64,000 nucleotides of DNA from Anagrus nilaparvatae (taxonomy: Eukaryota; Arthropoda; Insecta; Hymenoptera; Mymaridae): contig JAKSXM010000007.1 in the NCBI GenBank assembly GCA_022575985.1, positions 7,442,501 to 7,506,500 on the forward strand, written 5' to 3'. Both the position numbers and the translations under genes were made by a program. The notes below the pieces were generated by a model, which was not told where the DNA came from, searched no databases, and was given only the letters and a program-made list of their open reading frames with translations. Shown here one piece after another: positions 14,301-25,466 of this stretch. Within the stretch, counting starts at the first letter, position 1. Every line of letters starts with the position of its first letter.

Positions 14301-16640
14301 AAATATACTACAGAATATTTGACTAGTTACTTGAGTATCAATTAAAAAAAAAATCGCTATTTATCAGCTGCCTAGGTTTGAAAAATTATTTACTTAAAAA
14401 AAAAAGATATCCGAAATTTCAATTTTGAATCCTTGGTAATATGCCAAAATGGCAATTTATCTTAAAAACCCAAAAATGAGGATAAATCCAAAAAATTGAT
14501 AAAAATTCTATTATTTTTCGTTTTTTTTTTAAATTTTTTATTTTGTATAACATCAACCTTTATGTTAGCATTATGAAAAAGTTGTTTTATCAACTGAAAT
14601 TTGTTGTAAATGAAATCCATTGAAACCTAGAGAGGCTAAAAGCATGATTTTAATACCTTCTTATGTATACTTTTCTCACAAACTGGTAACCCCTTTACTA
14701 TTTCACTTTATTTTAAAAAATATTGTTTCACACGTTTCTTCATAGAAAAGTAGATTTTTACATTTATTAAATCATTAATTGCAATTTTATTTGCTAAAAT
14801 ATAGATAAAATCACTTCTGGACGGTTATGACAGTTTTTGGAAAAGAATTGTAGACAGAGTTGAATTAGAAATTTTCTTAAAAGAATCAAGACGGGGAAGA
14901 AATATGTGCTATTTTTATTTAAGTAAGTTATGTATAAATAATTTCTAAGTTTATAATTAAACTAAAGTTTTTTACTACAGTTAGCATTTCAACAATTGGG
15001 CCTTTAGTATTGGCTATTCCAATGGTAATACCATTATTAGATTATCTCTATCCTTTAGATGAACCAAGAGTGAAAGAGCACCTATTTCCATCAGAATATT
15101 TTGTTGATGAACAGGAACATTTCTATAAAATATACTTCCATTTATTATTTAACAGTGTTATAGCTCTTTGGACCTTTATAGCAATAGCTTGTTTATTTGC
15201 TAACGCATCTCATCAATCGGTTGGAATGGTTAAAGTTCTCATGTAATATTTAAATTTATTTTTATATAACGCTTGTTTTATAATACTACCCGAATAGAAT
15301 CTGCAAGTATGGGCTGCTCTGGCGCGGTTTGGAAGCCATACTTTCCAGATCCGGCCAAGTATGGAACCCGGACCAGGGCCAGATCAGCATTTATTATAAT
15401 TCCGAACTTAGCGTATAAAACAAATATAAATAAACAACATGGGTGATAAAAATTTAATTATATTTTATTAAATTAAGAAATATTCATTTGTAAAAACGTG
15501 TATTTTTATTGTTTCTGCTTGTGTTATGGATAAATAATTTTAAGATTGTTATTTATTTTATAAAATTGTATACATTATTTTTTAGGTTATAATACAAACA
15601 TATTTGTTTATACTTTACGTGTTTTTTTTTCTTTAATTAAAATTTAAAATTTTATAAAATTTTAAGTACGGCTTCCAAACTTAGATTCTATTCGGGTAGT
15701 ATTTTGAATTTACGGTGAAAAAGTCAAAATTTTGGACTTCACATACTGAGAAATAAAAGCTATAAAATTTTTTCACTATACAATTAATTTTTATTTATGT
15801 AGATTAAATTGATTGCATCATTTTTTTATATGTATTATGAAACACTGTTTTATTTTTTATTTAATCATTCTAATTTTTAATGAATTCAGTTATCGCATAG
15901 AAACTGCTTTGGACAACGCAAATTCTGAAGAAATAAAATACCAAAAACTAATTGATTGCATTATTTTTCATCAGGATTATCTTGAGTAAGAATAACTTTT
16001 CTTCAGACTTTTTTTTTGAGGATTTTACTTGGGGTTTTTATTTATTCCTAGTTCAAATTTTTATATTCTCAAATAGGGTTGTTGTATGGTGTTGAGATTA
16101 TTAAAAATTCAAAAAATATATTTAAAAATATTGGGCATGTACTTTTTGTTTTTCATAATAATTAAAAAGGACGGAGTTGCTAGTATTTAATAAATAGTGG
16201 ATGGGGTAGCTGACGCTATACCGTGTAAAAACGCTTCTATCCAAATGTATGTAACCGTATGACGTCAGTTGTCTCCTCCACCGGTTTTTTAATGTTAATA
16301 ACCATGCTGTTTTTAATTATAATAAAAAACTTTAAAAAATGTATCAAATATTTGATTGACTATGATTAGCAGCCCCACTATTCGCGGCTAGTCGACTTTT
16401 TGTTTCGTGACTAGCTTTGCCAATACGTATCGGTCAATAACAAAAATTACATTATTCATAAATGAATATTACATAATTTTGTAATTATTTATTGTTATGT
16501 ATTTATTTTTCAATCATTTTTTTTTCACTTATTTTTTTTCCTTTTTTAGATTAATTGATTATTTTAAAAAGATCCACACAAAACTTTTAGGATTTATGAT
16601 GTTTATATCACTGATATTCATAAGCTTTTGTGGTGTTGCT
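11333..16640 (+). CDS. Insect odorant receptor, C-terminus missing
   Basis: Six exons splice in frame with GT/AG borders: 11333-11487, 14136-14253, 14805-14922, 14981-15242, 15890-15985, 16550-16640 (840 nt, 280 residues). The start ATG at 11333 opens with MATSYYFNKFYRELKFLLL, then CIGVWPY, the style of the insect 7tm_6 odorant receptor N-terminus (LxxxGxWP). Hydrophobic segments follow in exon 1-2 (FIINGLIAMSLLV, FLILLAIAIIYAHFVI), exon 4 (IGPLVLAIPMVIPLLDYLYP; SVIALWTFIAIACLF) and exon 6 (LLGFMMFISLIFISFC). The family is normally about 370-420 residues: heteromeric odorant-gated channel subunits in the dendrite membrane. The last ~100 residues (TM6-TM7 and conserved C-terminal motif) were not found between 16640 and the foldback element at 18361, nor downstream. 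After exon 6 the unspliced frame stops within eight codons. Either a truncated pseudogene or a gene with an unrecognised terminal exon. Family call is firm, completeness is not. Confidence 0.78.
11563..11814 (-). mobile_element. LINE reverse-transcriptase fragment in OR intron 1
   Basis: An open stretch of 83 codons on the minus strand resembles the N-terminal RT region of Jockey-like LINEs: LKYYIKNNKKDKDPGIDRLS, then FVLKNLL and FNASFKLNCFPQVRNKM. The pattern is I-x-x-L-x-x-x-K-APGxD...LK.LP....FNA.L...YFP..WK with the A of APG and the W of WK replaced. No further RT motif continues in frame on either side, so this is a relic. It lies antisense within intron 1 of the odorant receptor. Confidence 0.6.
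12525..13733. mobile_element. 1.2-kb inverted-repeat element with internal tandem units
   Basis: The ends are mutual inverted copies: CTCCAGTCAAAATACGGG at 12525-12542 and CCCGTATTTTGACTGGAG at 13716-13733. Further inward, GGGTCGCTGAACACGAAAAT on the left pairs with TTTCGTGTTCAGCGACCC on the right, and GGGGGCTTCACCCTT with AAGGGTGAAGCCCCC. The core has units of about 143 bp (compare 12911 and 13054) built from ACTACCCC, TTTTTGGGTCGCTGATC and CATAAATAAT blocks, pointing right in the left half and left in the right half. No ORF. Non-autonomous foldback-type element in OR intron 1; a related half copy lies near 28640-29272. Confidence 0.7.
15282..15703. mobile_element. MITE with perfect 21-bp terminal inverted repeats
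   Basis: AATACTACCCGAATAGAATC(T) at 15282-15302 is an exact inverted match of (A)GATTCTATTCGGGTAGTATT at 15683-15703. A second subterminal pair, GTTTGGAAGCCATACTT and AAGTACGGCTTCCAAAC, differs at one position. The 422-bp body has no ORF. It lies in intron 4 of the odorant receptor. I could not find a clear target-site duplication, so the superfamily is left open. Confidence 0.75.
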
Positions 16641-16867
16641 GTAAGTTTTGGTTACATAAAATAATTATTATTCTTGTATACACCACTAGCTAATAGAATA
16701 TTTTAGGCTTACAATGTTTAAATTAACTCCTGTAGACTACCAGAAAAAATAGTTTATTTTTGAAAAATTAGTTAGTTTGACGTAAATATTTTCTGTTAAA
16801 TATGTAAATTATTAGTGCTAAATGCTAAAAAAACACAAAAATGTTTTTAGGCTGATTTTACAAACGC

Positions 16868-16925
16868 CGTCCCACGTAAAAAGATTAAGTTTACCAGTAA
16901 GCTTAATTTTGGTCAAGTTAAATTG
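16868..16925. repeat. Fragment related to the 6.7-kb palindromic MITE
   Basis: CCCACGTAAAAAGATTAAGT followed by TTACCAGTAAGCTTAATTTT repeats the terminal sequence of the element at 6711-6915, here without the opposite end. A short dispersed remnant downstream of the last recognised OR exon. Confidence 0.5.
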
Positions 16926-17867
16926 AAATAAATATTTATTTATTAAATATTACTTAGACACGATATTTTTTAAAATTAAAATTTCTAAGTTGCTAAGAGA
17001 TTTTAATATAAAAATATTATATATTTTAAATATAAAAATATTTTAGATTCAATCGGCTAGACGAACTTACCAATCATTAGAAGTAAGAAATATAATTTAA
17101 GTCGCAGTGAATAACCAAATTTTTTTTTTAAATTATTTATTCTTATTATTAAGTAAAACATTATTTGCGAAGTTTAATTTTCAAAAAGAAGAAAATATCA
17201 CTGAATTATCAAGTAAAATAGACAGGTGTGTCAAGGGACACGCGGATGAAGTTTACTTCTTTTTAAAGCAAATTATATCTATTATATCTCTAAAAAACTC
17301 ATTTAACATAATTTTTCGTCTTAAATATTCGTGTTCTGATTTTCCTGCTGGTTTTGTCATGCGCGTTATTCGCATTTTTTATTAGGTGCTAGCGGTGTAA
17401 TATCAGGGTGGCCATTATCTGGAAAAACCTGGAAAGTCTGGAATGTCATGGAAATTTTTTTTGGACCTGGAACAGACAGGAAAATAATGTAATTTTCTTT
17501 TAAGTCTGGAAAAAGATAACTTTTTAAAAATAAATTTTCTATTAAAATTGTTTTTTATTTTTGGAAAGTGCACCATTTTGTATTTACTTATTTTTTTTAT
17601 GGGTTTTAAAATTTTTTTTGGCACAACGGTGAAAATTTAAAAAATGCAAAAATATTCATAAGCATAGAAAAAAGTAAATATTGTCCAAAAATTACGCCAG
17701 TGTTTGAAAGTAAATAAAAAGAGTGCAAAAGAACTCTGGGAAATGGCGAATTTTTATCGAAATTTATTGTTTTAGAGAATTTTTGCACTCTTTTTATCAA
17801 CTTTCTGAGCACATTTTGGCCAATATCGCCAAAACAACGACTAAAAATGAAAAACGGACTTCAGGAT
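16926..17867. other. Gene-free stretch between OR exon 6 and a LINE tail
   Basis: Searched for the missing odorant receptor exons: none recognised. A possible 36-nt exon at 17047-17082 (acceptor TTTTAG, donor GTAAGA) has no receptor similarity. From about 17400 there is a repeat-like segment with iterated CTGGAAA words. No RNA gene seen. Confidence 0.4.
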
Positions 17868-18020
17868 GTTTTTTTTATTATTATTATTTATTATTTATTT
17901 CATCACATAATCAACTGAGTACATGTTTATATATGCAACTTATCATAGATATTTACATACATTTACATTAATAACAGTTGATCATCCCAGAGTCAGCTAT
18001 TCACTAGTCTGTGTGGGAGA
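17868..18020 (-). mobile_element. LINE 3' end with AAT-type tail
   Basis: Read on the minus strand the segment runs CATCTCCCACACAGACTAGT ... GATGAAATAAATAATAAATAATAATAATAA, i.e. a unique 3' UTR-like sequence ending in an AAT/A-rich tail, the pattern of a 5'-truncated insect LINE. No coding part remains. Family not assigned. Confidence 0.45.
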
Positions 18021-19364
18021 TGATAAATTAAAAAATACAATTAATATAAAAATAGAAAATAAAAATATAATACAAAAATAAAAAGAAAATTAATATAAAA
18101 TTATAAAGTCAAAACAACTATAATATATGAACCATAACAAATTTTTATCTTAAATTAAACAACATATATGACGCATTATTTTTTTTTTACTACTTAACTT
18201 GGACAAAAAACTGAAAAAAAAAAAATTTGAAGGGACATCGATATGACCCATATTTTCGGGTAGTTTGAACCTTCAGAAAACCGAAAAAAATCGTGAACAA
18301 GAAATCGGTGATAGGTGCAAAAAAGATTATTTCACTTTTATGTCAAAAATCGTGTTTTTGATGAACGTAAAGTTAGCAGCGAAACTCAGAATGGACTAGC
18401 AGCGAAAACAGTGGTTCTCAATGAATTAAAAAAATATATGTTAAATTATCATACTGATTTAAAAATGGTATACGGGAGTTTCTTTAGCCAGTAAGCTCAG
18501 ATTTTTCATCAGAGAAGTGAAAAATTTTGAATTTATTAGGAAAATTCGGAAAATTATATTATTTTTATTTTTAAAAACTTTAAAAACGTATGTAACTACA
18601 TTTTAACAATCTTTCAACAAAAACTCGATACCAGAAGGGCCAAAAGATTTTTGGTCAAAAAAACAAAAACCATATCCGGAAAATTCGGAAAATTGGTAAA
18701 TTTGCTAAAAAAAAATTTTTTTAATTTTATCTTTAAATTTATAATCAAGAATCTGCAAAGTTTGATTTACAAAGAAAATTAAAAAGTGATAGTGGAAAAC
18801 TTGGAAAATAATTCAATGATTTTCACCTAAAAAACAAATATCAATATTTTTTTAATCTCCCGATTTAGCACACATACCCAGAGAAACTTTAGCTCGCTGG
18901 AAGCAGATATTTGGCTAAAAAGCAAAACTATGTCCGTAAAATTTAAAAAATAATTGAATTTTCTCATTTAAATTTAAATAAATTTAATCTCATATCTTTA
19001 ATTAAAAATCTGGAGTTTTGATCGCTAAAACAATATTATTGGCCACGAAAAGAAAAACCATACCCGGAAAATATCAGAAAATTATTTAATTTATACATTA
19101 GAAAATAAAATAATGTATTTTCAAGTTTGTAATCATAAAAGGAAAAATGTTGATCAAAAATAAGAAATAATCAGAAATCGGCATAGAGAATTCGGAAAAT
19201 TATAAAGATTTTACCGTGAAAAATAAAAATAATATATTTCTTAAATTTACAATTCAGAGTAGTTTGGTGCAGAATCTATGGATCAAAAAAAAGATCAACT
19301 CAAAACATGATTTTTTACATAGAATGCCACAATAATACTCTGCATATACTTTTGGCCAATGGCC

Positions 19365-21095
19365 AAATAGACCCTACAAACACTCGTTTGAGATGTCCTG
19401 ACAAATTGAAACCTACAAATATTTTTGCTCATATAGTTAAGAATGATTTTCCAAAGAAAAGTTTCAATCCAAAAGGCTGCCTGGCTGCTCAGCAAAGGCA
19501 ATATTGGGCATTTTATAAAAAATATTTATATCCGATGGCCAAATAGACCCTGTAACTCTAGTTTGAGGCGTCCTGACAAGTCGAAACCTGCAAATATTTT
19601 TACCCATATAGTTAACAATGATTTTCCAACAAAAAATTTTAATGCTAAAGGCCGCCAGGCCGCTCAGCACAGAAGTTTTTGGCCATTTTCTGAAAAATTT
19701 TTAAATTCCGGTAGCTAAATAGACCATACAAGACTAGTTGGAGACGTCCTGACCAATCGAAACCTACAGGTATCTTTACCCATATAGTTAACAATGATTT
19801 TCCAAAGAAAAGTTTTAATCTTAAAGGCCGCCGGACTGCTCGGCAAGGGTGTTTTTGACCATTTTTAAAAAAATCCTTAAACCTCGATGGCCAAATAGAC
19901 CCCGTAACCCTAGTTTGAGATGTCCTGACAAATCAAAACCTACAAGTACTTTTGCCCAAATAGTTAACAATGATTTTCCAAAGAAAAGTTTCAATCCAAA
20001 AGGCCGCCAGGCTGCTCAGCAAAGGCAATATTGGGCATTTTTTAAAAAATCTTTAAATCCCATGGCCAATTAGACCCGGTAACCCTAGTTTGAGACGTCC
20101 TGACAAATCGCAACCTACAAATATTTTTGCTTATATAGATAATATTGATTTTTCGAAGCAAAGTTTTAGTCTAAAAGGCCGCCGGGTTGCTCAGCAAAGG
20201 CGTTTTTGGGCATTTTTTAAAAAATCTGTATATCCGATGGGCAAATACACCCTGCAGGACTAGTTTTAGACGTCCTGACAAATCGAAACCTACAGGTATC
20301 TTTACCCATATAGTTAACAATGATTTTTCAAAGAAAAGCTTCAATCCAAAAGGCCGCCGGGCTGCTCAGCAAAGGCAATATTGGGAATTTTTTAAAAAAT
20401 CTTTATATCCGATGGCCAATTAGACCCGGTAACCCTAGTTTGAGACGTCCTGACAAATCGCAACCTACAAATATTTTTGCTCATATAGATAATATTGATT
20501 TTTGGCAGCAAAGTTTTAGTCCAAAAGGCCGCCGGGTTGCTCAGCAAGGGCAGTTTTGGGCATTTTTTAAAAAATCTTTATATCCGATGACCAAATACAC
20601 CCTGCAGGCCTAGTTATAGACGTCCTGACAAATAAAAACCTACAGGTATCTTTGCGCAAATAGTAAACAATGATTTTACAAAGAAAAGTTTCAATCCAAA
20701 AGGCTGCCGGACAGCTCAACACGGGTGTTTTTGGCCATTTTTTAAAAAATCCTTAAATCTCGATGGCCAAATAGACCCCGTAACCCTAGTTTGAGACGTC
20801 CTGACAAATCAAAACCTACAAGTACTTTTGCCCATATAGTTAACAATGATTTTTCAAAGAAAAGTTTCAATTCAAAAGGCCGCCGGGCTGCTCAGCAAAG
20901 GTAGTTTTGGCCATTTTCTGAAAAATTTTTAAATTCCGGTAGCTACATCGACAATACAAGACTAGTTGGAGACGTACAAACAAATTGAAACGTACAAATA
21001 TTTTTGCCCATATAGTTTATATTCAATCTCCAAAGAAAAGTTTTAATCCTAATGGCTGCCTGGCTGTTCAGCACAGGTGTTTTTGGCTTTTTTTA
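19365..21095 (+). repeat. Left array of ~175-bp tandem repeats
   Basis: About ten units recur at 170-180-bp spacing, recognised by GTTAACAATGATTTTCCAAA, AAAAGGCCGCC, GCTGCTCAGCA and GACGTCCTGACAAATC blocks (GTTAACAATG-type anchors near 19436, 19612, 19790, 19964, 20132, 20311, 20486, 20661, 20844, 21016). Subtypes alternate: one has GATAATATTGATTTTTCG in place of the GTTAAC block, another has CCGGTAGCTAAATAGACC, so the array has higher-order structure. Confidence 0.8.
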
Positions 21096-21114
21096 AAAAA
21101 ATGGAATTTAATTC

Positions 21115-24100
21115 TTTAAAAAATGACCAGAACACCTGTGCTGAGCAGCCCGGCGGCTTTTAGGATTGAAATCTTTCTTTATAAAATCATTGTTAACTAT
21201 ATGGGCAAAAATACCTGTAGGTTTTGATTTGTCAGGACGTCTATAACTAGTCCTGCAGGGTGTATTTGTCCATCGGATATACAGATTTTTTAAAAAATGC
21301 CCAAAAACGCCTTTGCTGAGCTACCCAGCGGCCTTTTGGACAAAAACTTTGCTTCGAAAAATCAATATTATCTATATGAGCAAAAATATTTGTAGGCTGC
21401 GATTTGTCAGGACGTCTCAAACTAGGGTTACCGGGTCTAATTGGCCATCGGATATAAAGATTTTTTAAAAAATGCCCAATATTGCCTTTGCTGAGTAGCC
21501 CGGCGGCCTTTTGGATTAAAACTTTTCTTTGGAAAATCATTGTTAACTATTTGGGCAAAAGTACTTGTAGGTTTTGATTTGTCAGGACGTCTCAAACTAG
21601 GGTTACGGGGTCTATTTGGCCGTCGAGGTTTAAGGATTTTTAAAAAAATGGCCAAAAAGACCCGTGCTGAGCAGTCCGGCGGCCTTTAAGATTAAAACTT
21701 TTCTTTGGAAAATCATTGTTAACTATATGGGTAAAGATACCAGTAGGTTACGATTGGTCAGGACGTCTCCAACTAGTCTTGTATGGTCTATTTAGCTACC
21801 GAAATTTAAAAATTTGTCAGAAAATGGACAAAAACTTCTATGCTGAGCGGCCTGGTGGCCTTTAGCATTAAAATTTTTCGTTGGAAAATCATTATTAACT
21901 ATATGGGCAAAAATACTTGTAGATTTTGATTTGTCAGGACGTCTATAACAAGGCCTGCAGGGTGTATTTGGTCATCGGATATAAAGATTTTTTAAAAAAT
22001 GCCCAAAACTGCCTTTGCTGAGCAGCCCGGCGGCCTTTTGGATTGAAACTTTTCTTTGGAAAATCATTGTTAACTATATGGGTAAAGATACCTGTAGGTT
22101 TCGATTTGTCAGGACGTCTCAAACTAGGGTAACCGGGTCTAATTGGCCATCGGATATAAAGATTTTTTAAAAAATGCCCAATATTGCCTTTGCTGAGCAG
22201 CCCGGCGGCCTTTAAGATTAAAACTTTTCTTTGGAAAATCATTGTTAACTATATGGGTAAAGATACCAGTAGGTTTCGATTGGTCAGGACGTCTCCAACT
22301 AGTCTTGTATGGTCTATTTAGCTACCGAAATTTAAAAATTTGTCAGAAAATGGCCAAAAACTTCTATACTGAGCGGCCTGGTGGCCTTTAGCATTAAAAT
22401 TTTTCGTTGGAAAATCATTATTAACTATATGGGCAAAAATACTTGTAGATTTTGATTTGTCAGGACGTCTATAACAAGGCCTGCAGGGTGTATTTGGCCA
22501 TCGGATATACAGATTTGTTAAAAAATGCCCAAATACGCCTTTGCTGAGCAACCCGGCAGCCTTTTGGACTAAAACTTTGCTGCGAAAAATCAATATTATC
22601 TATATGAGCAAAAATATTTGTAGGTTGCGATTTGTCAGGACGTCTCAAACTAGGGTAACCGGGTCTAATTGGCCATCAGATATAAAGATTTTTTAAAAAA
22701 TGCCCAATATTGCCTTTGCTGAGCAGCCCGGCGGCCTTTTGGATTAAAACTTTTCTTTGGAAAATCATTGTTAACTATATGGGTAAAGATAACAGTAGGT
22801 TTCGATTGGTCAGGACGTCCCCAACTAGTCTTGTATGGTCTATTTAGCTACCGGAATTTAAAAATTTTTCAGAAAATGGCCAAAAACTTCTGTGCTGAGC
22901 GGCCTGGCGGCCTTTAGCATTAAAACTTTTCGTTGGAAAATCATTATTAACTATATGGGCAAAAGTTCTTGTAGATTTTGATTTGTCAGGACGTCTATAA
23001 CTAGGCCTGCACGGTGTATTTGGTCATCGGATATAAAGATTTTTTAAAAAATGCCCAAAACTGCCTTTGCTGAGCAGCCCGGCGGCCTTTTGGATTGAAA
23101 CTTTTCTTTGGAAAATCATTGTTAACTATATGGGCAAAAGTACTTGTAGGTTTTGATTTGTCAGGACGTCTCAAACTAGGGTTACGGGGTCTATTTGGCC
23201 GTCGAGGTTTAAGGATTTTTAAAAAAATGGCCAAAAACACCCGTGCTGAGCAGTCCGGCGGCCTTTAAGATTAAAACTTTTCTTTAGAAAATCATTGTTA
23301 ACTATATGGGTAAAGATACCTGTAGGTTTCGATTTGTCAGGACGTCAATAACTAGTCCTGCAGGGTGTATTTGGCCATCGGATATAAAGATTTTTTAAAA
23401 AATGCCTAAAACTGCCATTGCTGAGCAGCCCGGCGGCCTTTTGGATTGAAACTTTTCTTTGGAAAATCATTGTTAACTATATGGGCAAAAGTACTTGTAG
23501 GTTTTGATTTGTCAGGACGTCTCAAACTAGGGTTACGGGGTCTATTTGGCAATCGAGGTTTATGGATTTTTTAAAAAAAGGCCAAAAACACCCGTGCTGA
23601 GCAGTCCGGCGGCCTTTAAGATTAAAACTTTTCTTTGGAAAATTATTGTTATTTATATGGGTAAAGATACCTGTAGGTTTCGATTTGTCAGGGCGTCTAT
23701 AACTAGTCCTGCAGGGTGTATTTAGCTATCGGATATACAGATTTTTTAAAAAATGCCCAAAAACGCCTTTGCTGAGCAACCCGGCGGCCTTTTGGACTAA
23801 AACTTTGCTTCGAAAAATCAATACTATCTATATGAGCAAAAATATTTGTAGGTTGCGATATGTCAGGACGTCTCAAACTAGGGTTACCGGGTCTAATTGG
23901 CCATGGGATATAAAGATTTTTTAAAAAATGCCCAATATTGCCTTTGCTGAGCAGCCTGGCGGCCTTTTGGATTGAAACTTTTCTTTGGAAAATCATTGTT
24001 AACTATTTGGGCAAAAGTACTTGTAGGTTTTGATTTGTCAGGACGTCTCAAACTAGGGTTACGGGGTCTATTTGGCCATCGATGTTTAAGGATTTTTTAA

Positions 24101-24430
24101 AAAATGGCCAAAAACACCCTTGCCGAGCAGTCCGGCGGCCTTTAAGTTTAAAACTTTTCTTTGGAAAATCATTGTTAACTATTTGGGCAAAAGTACTTGT
24201 AGGTTTTGATTTGTCAGGACATCTCAAACTAGGGTTACGGGGTCTATTTGGCCATCGATGTTTAAGGATTTTTTAAAAAATGCCCAATATTACCTTTGCT
24301 GAGCAGCCTGGCGGCCTTTTGGATTGAAACTTTTCTTTGGAAAATCATTCTTAACTATATGAGCAAAAATATTTGTAGGTTTCAATTTGTCAGGACGTCT
24401 CAAACGAGTGTTTGTAGGGTCTATTTGGCC
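21115..24430 (-). repeat. Right array of ~175-bp tandem repeats, inverted
   Basis: About nineteen units of the same repeat in reverse complement, recognised by AATCATTGTTAACTAT, GGCGGCCTTT and GATTTGTCAGGACGTC. The same subtypes occur as in the left array, in part as blocks of several units repeated together (compare 21700-22000 with 22230-22520). The array is about twice as long as its partner, so folding into a hairpin would leave many units unpaired or in alternative registers. Confidence 0.8.
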
Positions 24431-25432
24431 ATTGGCCAAAAGTATATGCAGAGTATTATTGTGGCATTCTATGTAAAAAATCATGTTTTGAGTTGATCTT
24501 TTTTTTGATCCATAGATTCTGCACCAAACTACTCTGAATTGTAAATTTAAGAAATATATTATTTTTATTTTTCACGGTAAAATCTTTATAATTTTCCGAA
24601 TTCTCTATGCCAATTTCTGATTATTTCTTATTTTTGATCAACATTTTTCCTTTTATGATTACAAACTTGAAAATACATTATTTTATTTTCTAATGTATAA
24701 ATTAAATAATTTTCTGATATTTTCCGGGTATGGTTTTTCTTTTCGTGGCCAATAATATGGTTTTAGCGATCAAAACTCCAGATTTTTAATTAAAGATTTG
24801 AGATTAAATTTATTTAAATTTAAATGAGAAAATTCAATTATTTTTCAAATTTTACGGACATAGTTTTGCTTTTTTAGCCAAATATCTGCTTCCAGCGAGC
24901 TAAAGTTTCTCTGGGTATGTGTTCTAAATCGTTAGATTAAAAAAATATTGAGATTTGTTTTTTAGGTGAAAATCATTGAATTATTTTCCAAGTTTTCCAC
25001 TATCACTTTTTAATTTTCTTTGTAAATCAAACTTTGCAGATTCTTGATTATAAATTAAAAGATAAAATTAAAAAAATTTTTTTTTAGCAAATTTACCAAT
25101 TTTCCGAATTTTCCGGATATGGTTTTTGTTTTTTTGACCAAAAATCTTTTGGCCCTTCTGGTATCGAGTTTTTGTTGAAAGATTGTTAAAATGTAGTTAC
25201 ATACGTTTTTAAAGTTTTTAAAAATAAAAATAATATAATTTTCCGAATTTTCCTAATAAATTCAAAATTTTTCACTTCTCTGATGAAAAATCTGAACTTA
25301 CTGGCTAAAGAAACTCCCATATACCATTTTTAAATCAGTATGTTAATTTAACATATATTTTTTTAAATCATTGAGAACCACTGTTTTCGCTGCTAGTCCA
25401 CTCTGAGTTTCGCTGCTAACTTTACGTTCATA

Positions 25433-25438
25433 TTTATT
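25433..25438 (-). promoter_or_regulatory. Candidate poly(A) signal of the EcKinase-like gene
   Basis: AATAAA on the minus strand, 28 bp beyond the stop codon of the gene at 25467-26690 and immediately outside the foldback terminus at 25431. The transcript would therefore end at or within the foldback element. Confidence 0.4.
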
Positions 25439-25466
25439 TTTATAAAAGAAAATGTCAATTACATTT

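Larger units (their letters stand above)
18361..25431. mobile_element. Giant 7.07-kb foldback element
   Basis: The termini ATGAACGTAAAGTTAGCAGC (18361) and GCTGCTAACTTTACGTTCAT (25412-25431) are exact inverted copies. Over the first ~94 bases the arms differ at three positions. Each arm is about 1 kb of unique sequence (roughly 18361-19340 and 24450-25431). Between them lie arrays of a ~175-bp repeat: about 10 units on the left in one orientation and about 19 on the right in the other, meeting near 21095-21115. There is no transposase ORF; the recurring 64-99-codon ORFs are artefacts of the repeat unit. Long TIRs made of unique arm plus tandem units around a tiny spacer are the hallmark of Foldback/Galileo-type elements. 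Flanks (GTGTTTTTG on the left, ATTTATTTT on the right) show no convincing target-site duplication. Alternative: a segmental inverted duplication expressed as a long hairpin RNA. Confidence 0.8.

Noticed and set aside
17107..17385. 92-codon ORF as the missing C-terminal exon of the odorant receptor
   Set aside because: The peptide lacks the conserved 7tm_6 C-terminal pattern (TM7 and the terminal FxxxxxxSYFxLL type motif) and no acceptor joins it in the required phase.
19295..24500. Many overlapping 64-99-codon ORFs with similar peptides (KSFNPKGRRAAQQRQYWAFF type)
   Set aside because: They are translations of the ~175-bp repeat unit in shifting frames and on both strands; no domain, no start context, and they end wherever a unit carries a stop.
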